From assembly GCA_025463135.1 (NCBI GenBank), contig JAOAPY010000034.1, positions 1 to 64,000 on the forward strand: 64,000 nt of DNA, given 5' to 3'. The translations under genes were made by a program, and so were the position numbers. Positions 9,152 through 16,444 of the stretch are shown here, piece after piece. The notes beneath the pieces are model-generated. The model saw nothing but the letters and a program-made list of their open reading frames with translations, did not search any database and had not been told where the DNA came from. Each line of letters starts with the position of its first letter. The stretch's first letter is position 1. The stretch is from Acidobacteriota bacterium. GTDB taxonomy: Bacteria > Acidobacteriota > Blastocatellia > Pyrinomonadales > Pyrinomonadaceae.

Positions 9152-9450
9152 GTAGGGAACTCCTTAGTCATTCAATGGAAGTTGGAAATCTTCTGCGCCT
9201 TTGCGCAGACCATAGCCGTGTACTTTTGAGAGCAAATTGTTTTTAGCAACTCAGTAGGAAAGAAACCGACAAGACCGCTTGCTGCGCCCCACCTTCTACC
9301 ATGCGGAGCCTCGTTCACGCAAGCAAAAACCGGGCTAAAATGCATCGATATCAATCAGGCGTCGGGTCATGACAAATAATCGAAAACAACCAGTCCAAAT
9401 TGGCAAGATTTGTGCCGTGCAGACCCGATCTCTTCTACATTCCGGTTAAC

Positions 9451-9469
9451 AAGTGTGTTTCTCACACTT
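9451..9469. promoter_or_regulatory. Inverted repeat in receptor upstream region
   Basis: A perfect inverted repeat AAGTGTG-TTTCT-CACACTT inside the 488-bp AT-richer region 9152-9639 between the TonB receptor and the thiolase gene. It lies 300 bp upstream of the receptor start and 182 bp after the thiolase stop. There is no T-tract, so it is more likely a protein site than a terminator. I see nothing else in this intergenic stretch beyond a spurious 60-codon frame. Confidence 0.3.
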
Positions 9470-9639
9470 AATCCTGAAATTAGCTTTCCTCAATTCTGGA
9501 TACTTCGGCAAGATTTTGGATTTATCTATGAGAATCGGAATTCGCGCGCCAGGTTTCATAGCGATAAGTTCAAAGAAGACGATCGAAGGACCGCATAATC
9601 CAAAATGCCTTAGCCCTCTGAATTCCGAATGACTATCTC

Positions 9640-10821
9640 CTAAACTCGTTCAACCACGATGGCTATTCCCTGACCGCCTCCAATGCAAGCCGTTGCCAAA
9701 CCATAACGTCCCGCGCGCCGGTGAAGTTCATTGAGTAGAGTAAGAACCAGCCGGGTCCCGGTGGCCGCCAGCGGATGACCCAGCGCAATCGCGCCCCCAT
9801 TGACATTGGTGCGCGAACGATCGAGCCCAAGCTCTTTTTCAACTGCCAGATACTGAGCGGCGAATGCTTCATTGACTTCAATCAAATCGATGTCCGAAAG
9901 CTTTAGTCCGGCTTTCTCAAGTGCTTTTCCAGTGGCCGGGACTGGCCCGATCCCCATGATCTCAGGCTCGACACCGGCATAGGCCCAACTGACTATTCGA
10001 CCCAATGGTTTTAGATCGCTGCTCTGTACGTATTCTTCGCCGGCGATGATCATGGCTGCGGCGCCATCCACGATTCCCGAAGCGTTTCCGGCAGTGACAA
10101 ATCCATCTTTGTTAAAGGCTGGACGCAATTTTGCGAGGCCTTCCATCGTAGTATCCGGACGCATGTGATCGTCGTGATCGAACAGGACGGTGTTTTTGCG
10201 GGATATGACTTCGACGGGGGTGATTTCCTCGGCAAAGATTCCTGCGTCCTGTGCTCGTTTCGCCTCCTGCTGAGATCGGATTGCATAGGCGTCCTGCTCT
10301 TCGCGTGAGATCTGATACTTGCGCGCCAGGTTCTCGGCCGTTCCTGCCATGGGTGTGTTGCAATAACTGTCGAGTAGCGCCACCATCAAACTGTCTTCGA
10401 GCTTGCCCTGGCCCAGCGCGAATCCGGTCCGAGCACCGCGAATCACATGAGGCGCCTGAGACATGGACTCCATACCGCCGACCAGCGCCGTGCGCGCTTC
10501 GTCAAGCATGATCATCTGCGCGCCCGAAATGATTGATTGAATGCCGCTGCCGCACAATCGATTAACCGTTAACGCCGGACGATCAAAAGGGACACCGGCC
10601 TTGAGGGCCACGTGCCGTGCTCCGTATATAGCGTCGCCGGAAGTTTGCAACGCGTTCCCAATTACCGTGTGGTCAACGTCTTCAGCGGGAACTCCGGTGG
10701 CTGCCAGAGCCCCACGCGCCGCGATCGCCCCCAGATCAATTGCCGAAATATCTTTCAAGGCGCCTACGTATTCGCCCATCGGCGTGCGCTTGCCGCCCAG
10801 AATGAAAACATCACGAGACAT
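9640..10821 (-). CDS. Acetyl-CoA C-acetyltransferase (thiolase)
   Basis: A 393-aa thiolase II-type enzyme that condenses or cleaves acyl-CoA (2 acetyl-CoA to acetoacetyl-CoA, or beta-oxidation thiolysis). All catalytic elements are present: Cys90 in NRLCGSGIQS, the NEAFA segment, the His in GGAIALGHPLAATG (near 350), and the second Cys in CIGGGQGIA (near 380). I chose the start MSRDVFILGGKRTPMG; the open frame extends 27 residues upstream to 10902 but lacks homology there. Neither beta-oxidation nor PHB genes adjoin it, so the direction of the reaction in the cell is open. Confidence 0.93.
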   Translation of the reverse strand: MSRDVFILGGKRTPMGEYVGALKDISAIDLGAIAARGALAATGVPAEDVDHTVIGNALQTSGDAIYGARHVALKAGVPFDRPALTVNRLCGSGIQSIISGAQMIMLDEARTALVGGMESMSQAPHVIRGARTGFALGQGKLEDSLMVALLDSYCNTPMAGTAENLARKYQISREEQDAYAIRSQQEAKRAQDAGIFAEEITPVEVISRKNTVLFDHDDHMRPDTTMEGLAKLRPAFNKDGFVTAGNASGIVDGAAAMIIAGEEYVQSSDLKPLGRIVSWAYAGVEPEIMGIGPVPATGKALEKAGLKLSDIDLIEVNEAFAAQYLAVEKELGLDRSRTNVNGGAIALGHPLAATGTRLVLTLLNELHRRAGRYGLATACIGGGQGIAIVVERV

Positions 10822-10946
10822 TTTGAAACCCCATCCTTCTATGCTGAAAATTGGCCCTGGCAGGAAACAGGAAAGACTAGCAAACGGCTCAAGGCGGGTC
10901 AAAAGCCGATGGTAAAGCTTGTTACCGATGGCTGGAGTGGGTAAGC

Positions 10947-11768
10947 CTATTCCACGAAGCGGTGATGCTCGCGATAGCGGTGCAGCAATTCTTCCAGAAA
11001 GCCTTCATATGTAAACGCTGCCCGATCGTATTCCGGGCGAAGCTTGTACAGCAGCGGCATTGCCACGCGCCAGGCCATCCATTGGCGCGGCACGTCATTT
11101 AGATCCCAGCGCCGGCGTAAAAATGTCTCCACCACTTCTATTTCTGATTCCGCCAGCTCATTTACGTTCGCTGTAAAGGGAACCGGATGAAATGAACGCC
11201 GCAGTGCCGGATCGCTGACCGGCGAGGCGAACACCTGGGCAAAGGCGGGCGCTTCGGTTTCGCGCTCACGAACCACCACGGTGCCGGCCACCATATCACC
11301 CACGCGCTGATCTTTGATGCTCGCAAAAACGGAAATGAGGCCGATGGAGTAAAACGGAAAAGGCATGATGTCAAAGTTACGCAATAGATTCCTGACCGCG
11401 GCTTCAAAGAAAGTGATCGGCCTGCCATCCTCTCGAATCACACGCAGCTTCAACCAGCGCTTGCCCGGCGTCTGTCCGTTCCAAAGCCATTCAAAAATAG
11501 CAAAGTAACCCGAGAGAAGAAGAAACAAGACAATCAGAAGAACCGCGTAGACCCATTTGGGGGCGTTCGTTAATTTACCCTCAAAGCTTATGTAGTTAGC
11601 GACGATGGTAAAGGCCACAATCATCACACCGATGCTCAACGCCTGGATCGTATGATCAACTGCGCAGGCAAGAAAACGATTTCCAATCGAGGCCAGGGCA
11701 AAATGGAGGGGAACGCGTTCAGGCGTTTCGATAATCAGGGTTTCTTCAGTAGCGAGGGCCGCAGACAT
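10947..11768 (-). CDS. RDD-family membrane protein
   Basis: A 273-aa inner-membrane protein. The RDD domain occupies the first half: LASIGNRFLACAVDHTIQ carries the Arg and Asp-Asp-like positions, followed by two hydrophobic segments (about 45-65 and 75-100) and the NGQTPGKRWLKLRV motif. A third hydrophobic stretch (FPFYSIGLISVFA) follows, then DQRVGDMVAGTVVV. The C-terminal 110 residues are soluble and charged, with no known domain that I recognise. RDD proteins are poorly understood; some act in ion transport. I chose the ATG at 11768; a GTG two codons upstream is also possible. No clear ribosome site is seen. Confidence 0.85.
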   Translation of the reverse strand: MSAALATEETLIIETPERVPLHFALASIGNRFLACAVDHTIQALSIGVMIVAFTIVANYISFEGKLTNAPKWVYAVLLIVLFLLLSGYFAIFEWLWNGQTPGKRWLKLRVIREDGRPITFFEAAVRNLLRNFDIMPFPFYSIGLISVFASIKDQRVGDMVAGTVVVRERETEAPAFAQVFASPVSDPALRRSFHPVPFTANVNELAESEIEVVETFLRRRWDLNDVPRQWMAWRVAMPLLYKLRPEYDRAAFTYEGFLEELLHRYREHHRFVE

Positions 11769-11842
11769 GATCACACGAGAGTAAGTCCACCGGAGACCAG
11801 CGCTTGGATTAAGAAGTTAGTATCGAGGTGAATCATCCGCAG

Positions 11843-12091
11843 TTAGCGGCGAGCCTCAAGAATGGCGTCCTGCCACTCCTGAGCCTTCGCCGATGTCATT
11901 TGGAGGCTCTGTTGCAACTCCTTAAAGGTCTGCAAGCGGCTTGACACGGTTGTCTCTTCTTTGATCGATGAGGCCATAGCAGCGGTTGCTCGCTCGACTG
12001 CAAGGCGCATAGCCTCTGCCTCTGTTACTCGCCAGACTTCCGCGAGATGAACCAGAAGTTGGGCTGTGGTTGCGTCTAACTCAAGCGACAT
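11843..12091 (-). CDS. Orphan RHH-like antitoxin candidate
   Basis: An 82-aa protein. Its first part (MSLELDATTAQLLVHLAEVW followed by RVTEAEAMRLAVERA) has the short strand plus two helices expected of ribbon-helix-helix or PSK-type antitoxins, and the rest is a helical tail. I chose the ATG at 12091 because AAAGGA lies 6 nt upstream; the frame extends 9 codons further. No toxin gene (PIN, RelE) follows: the next gene in the same direction is the RDD protein. It is divergent from proC, with 206 bp between them. The function is inferred from pattern only. Confidence 0.6.
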   Translation of the reverse strand: MSLELDATTAQLLVHLAEVWRVTEAEAMRLAVERATAAMASSIKEETTVSSRLQTFKELQQSLQMTSAKAQEWQDAILEARR

Positions 12092-12297
12092 CGCGTGTCC
12101 TTTTTCATGGCGAATCATGGCGAAATCCTAGCATCGCTGTTCCTCGGACACAACGGTTGTAAGCGTTACGCAGGTCCGCACGGGGACTTGGTTTCTAGCG
12201 CATCTCGAAAGGCTGCGCTATTCTCGCTACAGATAACGAGCCGCGGCCACGAAATCAAGTTACGAGGGCGCGCGCAAAGACGAGGCGTTAAACGGAC

Positions 12298-13194
12298 ATG
12301 CCAGACACTGAAGCAGCGAAACAGAATGAACAAACCAATCCGCTGAAAGATGCGCGGCTGGCTTTTATCGGCTGCGGCGTGATGGCCGAAGCCATAATTG
12401 CCGGCCTGTTGAGAAAACAACTTGTCGCCGCGGAACAAATTGTCGGCAGTCACCCGCGCGCCACGCGCCGCGAAGAACTTTACGCAAAATATGCGGTTCG
12501 CATGTTTGAAAGTAATCGCGAAGCAGCGCTCGCGGCCCATGCAAGCGGCTCGGCCGCCGAGACTGAGACGTCCGCTTCGTTAGTTATCCTCGCTGTAAAG
12601 CCGCAACGGTTGAGCAAGGTGCTTCAGGAATTGAAAGGCGCGATCCATCAGGAACAGTTGGTGGTTTCGATCGTGGCCGGCGCACGCATGGAAACTATTG
12701 CCGCCGAGTTGCTGCATCCGGCGATCGTTAGAACGATGCCCAACACGCCGGCCCAGATCGGCCAGGGGATGACCGCGTGGACCGCGACAACGTCAGTCAG
12801 CGAAGCACAGGAGCGCGAAGTTTGCGCGCTGCTAGAAGCGCTTGGCAAGGCGCTGCGCGTCGAGAATGAAAGGCAAATTGATATGGCTACGGCGCTGAGC
12901 GCCACCGGCCCGACCTATATATTCCTGGTGATGGAGGCGCTGATTGATGCGGGTGTGCACATGGGGTTTTCGCGCCACGTGGCCCAGGATCTGGTCCAGC
13001 AAACCATGTTGGGTTCGGTGTTATTTGCAAAAGAGTCCCACAAACATCCGGCCGAACTGCGCAACATGGTGACTTCACCCGGCGGGACTTCGGCTGAAGC
13101 GATCTATCAGATGGAAAAGGGAAGCCTGCGCACGGTTTTGTCAAAAGCAGTTTGGGCCGCCTACAAACGAGCCGAGGCATTGGGCGGCAAGTAA
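12298..13194 (+). CDS. proC: Pyrroline-5-carboxylate reductase
   Basis: A 298-aa cytoplasmic enzyme for the last step of proline synthesis (NAD(P)H reduction of pyrroline-5-carboxylate). The Rossmann start is LAFIGCGVMAEAIIAGLL, and the nucleotide domain contains VILAVKPQ and VRTMPNTPAQIGQG. The C-terminal dimerisation domain carries the signature region ATALSATGPTYIFLVMEALIDAG and SPGGTSAEAIYQME. It is slightly longer than usual because of a 17-residue polar N-terminus (PDTEAAKQNEQTNPLKDA) and an Ala-rich insertion near residue 80 (AAHASGSAAETET). No other proline gene is adjacent. A small hairpin begins directly at the stop. Confidence 0.95.
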   Translation: MPDTEAAKQNEQTNPLKDARLAFIGCGVMAEAIIAGLLRKQLVAAEQIVGSHPRATRREELYAKYAVRMFESNREAALAAHASGSAAETETSASLVILAVKPQRLSKVLQELKGAIHQEQLVVSIVAGARMETIAAELLHPAIVRTMPNTPAQIGQGMTAWTATTSVSEAQEREVCALLEALGKALRVENERQIDMATALSATGPTYIFLVMEALIDAGVHMGFSRHVAQDLVQQTMLGSVLFAKESHKHPAELRNMVTSPGGTSAEAIYQMEKGSLRTVLSKAVWAAYKRAEALGGK

Positions 13195-13213
13195 AGCAAA
13201 CTGTTAGTTTGCT
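13195..13213. repeat. Small hairpin after proC
   Basis: AGCAAACT-GTT-AGTTTGCT, a perfect 8-bp stem starting at the base after the proC stop. The pattern resembles the hairpin at 25792-25812 (ACGCAAGCT-AAC-AGCTTGCGT) and a half-copy near 35957. It has no T-tract and is probably a member of a dispersed hairpin repeat. Confidence 0.5.
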
Positions 13214-13255
13214 GTGCGTTGCATCCCAGGCAACGTCGAGGCAAGCTATCGTGCG

Positions 13256-13888
13256 TTACATTTTTGCGATCACTCGCCTGCCCAGAACATCAAAATCTCC
13301 TCTTACAACCAACGCAACAGCTTCCGCATAGAGTCGATGTTCTTCGACCAGTATCCGCGCCGACAGCGATTCTTCTGTATCGCCGTCGAGAACCGGCACA
13401 ATTCTTTGCGCGATGATTGGTCCACCATCAAGCGTTTCATCGACGAAGTGAACCGTGCAGCCGCTCCATTTCACGCCGTGCCCTATTGCCTGCCGTTGAG
13501 CATCGAGCCCGGGAAAACATGGCAGCAGGCTCGGATGAATGTTCAGAATGCGATTCCTAAAGTCGTTGATGAAATCGGAAGACAACAGCCGCATGTAGCC
13601 GGCCAGGCAAACGAGATCGACTTCATGTTCTTTGAGCGCTCCGAGAATCTCGCGCTCGTGCTCTTCGCGATTGCGGCCACTGCGCACAATGACGACCGTA
13701 TTCAATCCCAGATCTTGGGCAATGCTGAGACCGGCCGCGTCTGCATTGTCGCTGACGACGAGAACAATTTCGGCGTTGGGAATTCGATTTTCACGAACTG
13801 CCTCGGCGAGGGCAAGCATGTTTGAGCCGCGACCGGAAATGAGAATGCCGAGCCGTTTAGGGTTCTTTCTTGAGTGTTCGAGTGTCAT
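13256..13888 (-). CDS. purN: GAR transformylase (PurN)
   Basis: A 210-aa phosphoribosylglycinamide formyltransferase using 10-formyl-THF, the third step of IMP synthesis. The N-terminus is LGILISGRGSNMLALAEAV. The catalytic set is visible: Asn and His in RILNIHPSLLPCFPGLDAQR, the Asp in FVDETLDGGPIIAQ. I chose the ATG at 13888; the frame runs 18 codons further, into a repeat. It is the last gene of a leftward purine set (purF, MBL protein, purM, purN), separated from purM by a 93-bp gap filled with an inverted repeat. Confidence 0.95.
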   Translation of the reverse strand: MTLEHSRKNPKRLGILISGRGSNMLALAEAVRENRIPNAEIVLVVSDNADAAGLSIAQDLGLNTVVIVRSGRNREEHEREILGALKEHEVDLVCLAGYMRLLSSDFINDFRNRILNIHPSLLPCFPGLDAQRQAIGHGVKWSGCTVHFVDETLDGGPIIAQRIVPVLDGDTEESLSARILVEEHRLYAEAVALVVRGDFDVLGRRVIAKM

Positions 13889-13897
13889 CGAAAACAA

Positions 13898-13976
13898 TTT
13901 CCCGCAAAGACGCAAAGCGGTAAAAGAAAGCACTTCTAACAAGACTACTTTGCGTCTTGGCGCTTCTGCGGGAAAG
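13898..13976. repeat. Inverted repeat of the CCCGCAAAGACGCAAAG family
   Basis: Arms TTTCCCGCAAAGACGCAAAG (13898-13917) and a matching but interrupted CTTTGCGTCTTGGCGC..TGCGGGAAA (about 13949-13976), filling the purM-purN gap. A related copy lies at 45178-45243 downstream of the kinase gene. It may fold as one large mRNA hairpin between purM and purN and could modulate purN expression. Confidence 0.7.
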
Positions 13977-13981
13977 TCTTA

Positions 13982-15019
13982 CTAAATGATCGTTACTTCG
14001 CGATTACCGTCAGTCACACGCCCTATCAAGTAAGACTGCTCGCCGACTTCACTTAGTCGCGACACGATCCTGGCCGCATCGGTTTCCGCGCAAACAATCA
14101 CCATACCGACGCCCATATTGAAGGTGCGATACATTTCGAACTCGGACACGTTTCCGATCTCCTGCAGCAACGTATAGATGGGCAGGATGGGCCAACTGCC
14201 CTTGTCGATCTTTACACTCGTGCCGTCGGGAAGAATACGCGGGACATTATCGGTCAAGCCCCCGCCGGTAATATGGGCCAGTCCTTTGATCACTCCCAAG
14301 TCGAGCAGGCGATCGAGTGGACGCAGATAACTGAGGTGAGATTGCAGCAGGGACTCTCCCACTGTTAGGCCTACTGTCTCAAGCCGAGTGTTCACATCGT
14401 AACCAGCCACTTCGAGAAGTAATTTCCGAGCAAGCGAATAGCCGTTCGTATGCAGTCCCACCGAAGGCAGGGCCACTAAAACATCACCCGGCTCTATTCG
14501 TTTGCCGTCGATCACTTTGGCGCGATCGACAACACCCACGATGAATCCCGCCACATCGTATTCGCCTTCCGGGTAGAAGCCCGGCATCTCGGCCGTCTCA
14601 CCACCAAGCAGGACACAACCGTTTTCACGACAGCCGTTGGCGATCCCTTCGACGATACCGGCAATGGTTTCGGGCGAGAGCTTGCCGGTCGCAATGTAAT
14701 CTAGAAAGAAGAGTGGCCGGGCGCCCTGCACGAGAATGTCGTTAACGCAGTGATTGACCAGATCGCGGCCCACAGTGTTGTGAATGCCGGTAGCAAAAGC
14801 GATCTTGAGCTTCGTGCCGACGCCATCGGCTGAGGCCACCAGCACGGGTTGCGCCAATCCGGGAAAGGCGCCGTCGAACATCCCGCCAAAACTGCCAATC
14901 TCGGATAGCGTTCGCTCATTGAAAGTGCGGCGCGCCAGCTCTTTGATCTTGTCCGTGGCCCGCGTGGCAGCGTCGATGTCAACGCCGGCGTCGCTGTAAG
15001 TTGTTGCTTTCGGATTCAA
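13982..15019 (-). CDS. purM: AIR synthetase (PurM)
   Basis: Phosphoribosylformylglycinamidine cyclo-ligase, the fifth step of IMP synthesis, ATP-dependent. Seen: TYSDAGVDIDAATRATDKIK, the ASADGVGTKLKIA ATP-binding segment, NHCVNDILVQGARPLFFLDY, GGETAEMPGFY, HITGGGLTDNVPRIL and the FNMGVGM region. I chose the TTG at 15019, which has AGGA 8 nt upstream and gives a 345-aa protein of normal length. The longer frame, from a GTG at 15118, adds 33 residues that are only a translated dispersed repeat (15053-15113). Confidence 0.93.
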   Translation of the reverse strand: MNPKATTYSDAGVDIDAATRATDKIKELARRTFNERTLSEIGSFGGMFDGAFPGLAQPVLVASADGVGTKLKIAFATGIHNTVGRDLVNHCVNDILVQGARPLFFLDYIATGKLSPETIAGIVEGIANGCRENGCVLLGGETAEMPGFYPEGEYDVAGFIVGVVDRAKVIDGKRIEPGDVLVALPSVGLHTNGYSLARKLLLEVAGYDVNTRLETVGLTVGESLLQSHLSYLRPLDRLLDLGVIKGLAHITGGGLTDNVPRILPDGTSVKIDKGSWPILPIYTLLQEIGNVSEFEMYRTFNMGVGMVIVCAETDAARIVSRLSEVGEQSYLIGRVTDGNREVTII

Positions 15020-15052
15020 TATTGCGATCCTGGATTTTGATGGGGCGTCAGG

Positions 15053-15113
15053 CGTACCGACTTCAGTCGGGATTTTCGAATCGGGGAAAAGCCCGACCAA
15101 AGTCGGTACTCTA
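15053..15113. repeat. GTACCGACTTCAGTCGGG repeat, copy 1
   Basis: A palindromic repeat (GTACCGACTTCAGTCGGG facing CCCGACCAAAGTCGGTAC). A second copy lies at 51749-51822 in reverse orientation, sharing GTGTTTAGAGTACCG and CCCGACTGAAGTCGGTAC. Here it creates a false N-terminal extension of purM. Confidence 0.75.
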
Positions 15114-15129
15114 AACACCTGTTAGTTGA

Positions 15130-16290
15130 CTACTTCGGTTTCGCGGTCTTTGTTTTGGGCGGTGGTCCAAAGTCTCCATAAGCAATGAAGCCGGCGCGCG
15201 ATGAATCATCTTTCTGGGGCGGACGTCCTGTCCAAAGATCGCTTTTGGCTTCTTTTGCCGTCTTGATCTCGTAGAGTTTATCGCCCTTTAACTTGCCCGT
15301 TGTCGTTATGCTGATCTCGCCCTGTAAGTCGGTGCGATAGAGTTTGGTGTTAGCGGCTTTCAAGCGATCCAAAACAGGCTGTGCCGGCTGACCATAATGA
15401 TTCCACTCACCGTCGGATATGATTGCGACCTCGGGTTGCACTCGTCTCAGAAACGCATCAGAGGTGGCGTACTTTGATCCGTGATGCGCTACTTTCAACA
15501 CCTTCGCCGACAGTTCGAGATCTTTGCTGAGCATCCGTTGCTCAGTCTGCTCTTCCGCATCGCCAGGCAACAGCATGGAAAACTCGCCATAGTCCAGCCG
15601 GGCCACGACTGAATTGGCGTTCGGTTCGTTGCCGCCTGCTTTCATCTGCTCTTTGGTGAACCAGGGCTGGCTGGGTCCAAGGATTGTCAGGCGAGCGCCG
15701 CCGCCAAGATCGTATTTCTTTCCCACTTCCGCGATTTCATAGTGCGCGCCGCTAAGCTTTACCGCGTCCTGGTAGTCATCAAAGAACTGCGTTGGTCCTT
15801 TCAATTTCTTAGCGCTGCGCGCAGGAGCTTTTGGCGCGGGAGTATTTTTTCCGGCTTTTCCGGCAGCTGGAGTTGGAGTCGGACTCGGCCGGCCTGCCGG
15901 TTCCAATCCGTTGTCGATGACATTCAGGACCTTGACTGCCTTGATAACAGCGGCCGCGGCTCCCAGATGATCAGGATGCGGATGGGTGCCGATGAAGTAA
16001 TCGAGTTGTCCAATCTTATAACGCTTCAACGCGTCGAGAACGACCTTGTCCTTACCGGCATCGCCGGCATCGATGAGGACGGTCTTGCCGGTGGGAGAAA
16101 TGATCAGGATCGCATCGCCGTTGATCGGTCCTACATCGAGTACGTGAACTTGAAGTTCGCCACCCGATGCAGCCGGCGGTTGTGCTTTCCAGCGGGGCCA
16201 GAAAAACTTCCAACCGACCAGACCCGCGACTGCGACGACGACCAGGAGCACTGCCGCTGCGCACCCACAACCCTTTTTCGCTCGACCCAC
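15130..16290 (-). CDS. Membrane-anchored MBL-fold hydrolase (ComEC-like)
   Basis: A 386-aa protein with an N-terminal anchor (about 8-30, CGCAAAVLLVVVAVAGLVGW) and a beta-lactamase-like metal hydrolase domain outside it. Metal motifs: GTHPHPDHLGAAA (HxHxDH), LPGDAE and VAHHGSKYAT; the fold matches the extracellular ComEC/Rec2 nuclease-like domain. A Pro/Ala/Lys-rich linker (about 140-165) interrupts the domain, and the tail (KTKTAKPK) is basic. I chose the GTG at 16290, with GAGG 9 nt upstream. The TTG at 16317 lies beside a REPIN-like repeat and has no ribosome site. The gene sits between purF and purM; a purine role is not evident. Confidence 0.85.
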   Translation of the reverse strand: MGRAKKGCGCAAAVLLVVVAVAGLVGWKFFWPRWKAQPPAASGGELQVHVLDVGPINGDAILIISPTGKTVLIDAGDAGKDKVVLDALKRYKIGQLDYFIGTHPHPDHLGAAAAVIKAVKVLNVIDNGLEPAGRPSPTPTPAAGKAGKNTPAPKAPARSAKKLKGPTQFFDDYQDAVKLSGAHYEIAEVGKKYDLGGGARLTILGPSQPWFTKEQMKAGGNEPNANSVVARLDYGEFSMLLPGDAEEQTEQRMLSKDLELSAKVLKVAHHGSKYATSDAFLRRVQPEVAIISDGEWNHYGQPAQPVLDRLKAANTKLYRTDLQGEISITTTGKLKGDKLYEIKTAKEAKSDLWTGRPPQKDDSSRAGFIAYGDFGPPPKTKTAKPK

Positions 16291-16318
16291 TCTTGATAAC
16301 CTCAGCGCGACGCGCAAT

Positions 16319-16434
16319 GTCCGACAAACTTCAGTTTGTCGTTATGTGTAACACAGGCTACCTGCCTGTGGATCGCGGCTCTACAAGCTGATAGCTTGAA
16401 GTATGAACTAGCGACAAACTGAAGTTTGTCGGAC
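16319..16434. repeat. REPIN-like element, copy 2 (long form)
   Basis: Begins GTCCGACAAACTTCAGTTTG and ends with its reverse complement (AAACTGAAGTTTGTCGGAC). Two further perfect hairpins lie inside: CACAGGC-TACCT-GCCTGTG and CAAGCT-GAT-AGCTTG. It is the longest member of the family (116 bp) and fills the space between purF and the MBL gene. Confidence 0.85.
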
Positions 16435-16444
16435 TCCCGCTCCT

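Noticed and set aside
9172-9354. 60-codon leftward frame before the TonB receptor
   Set aside because: No ribosome site, odd composition and no similarity that I recognise; probably leader sequence.
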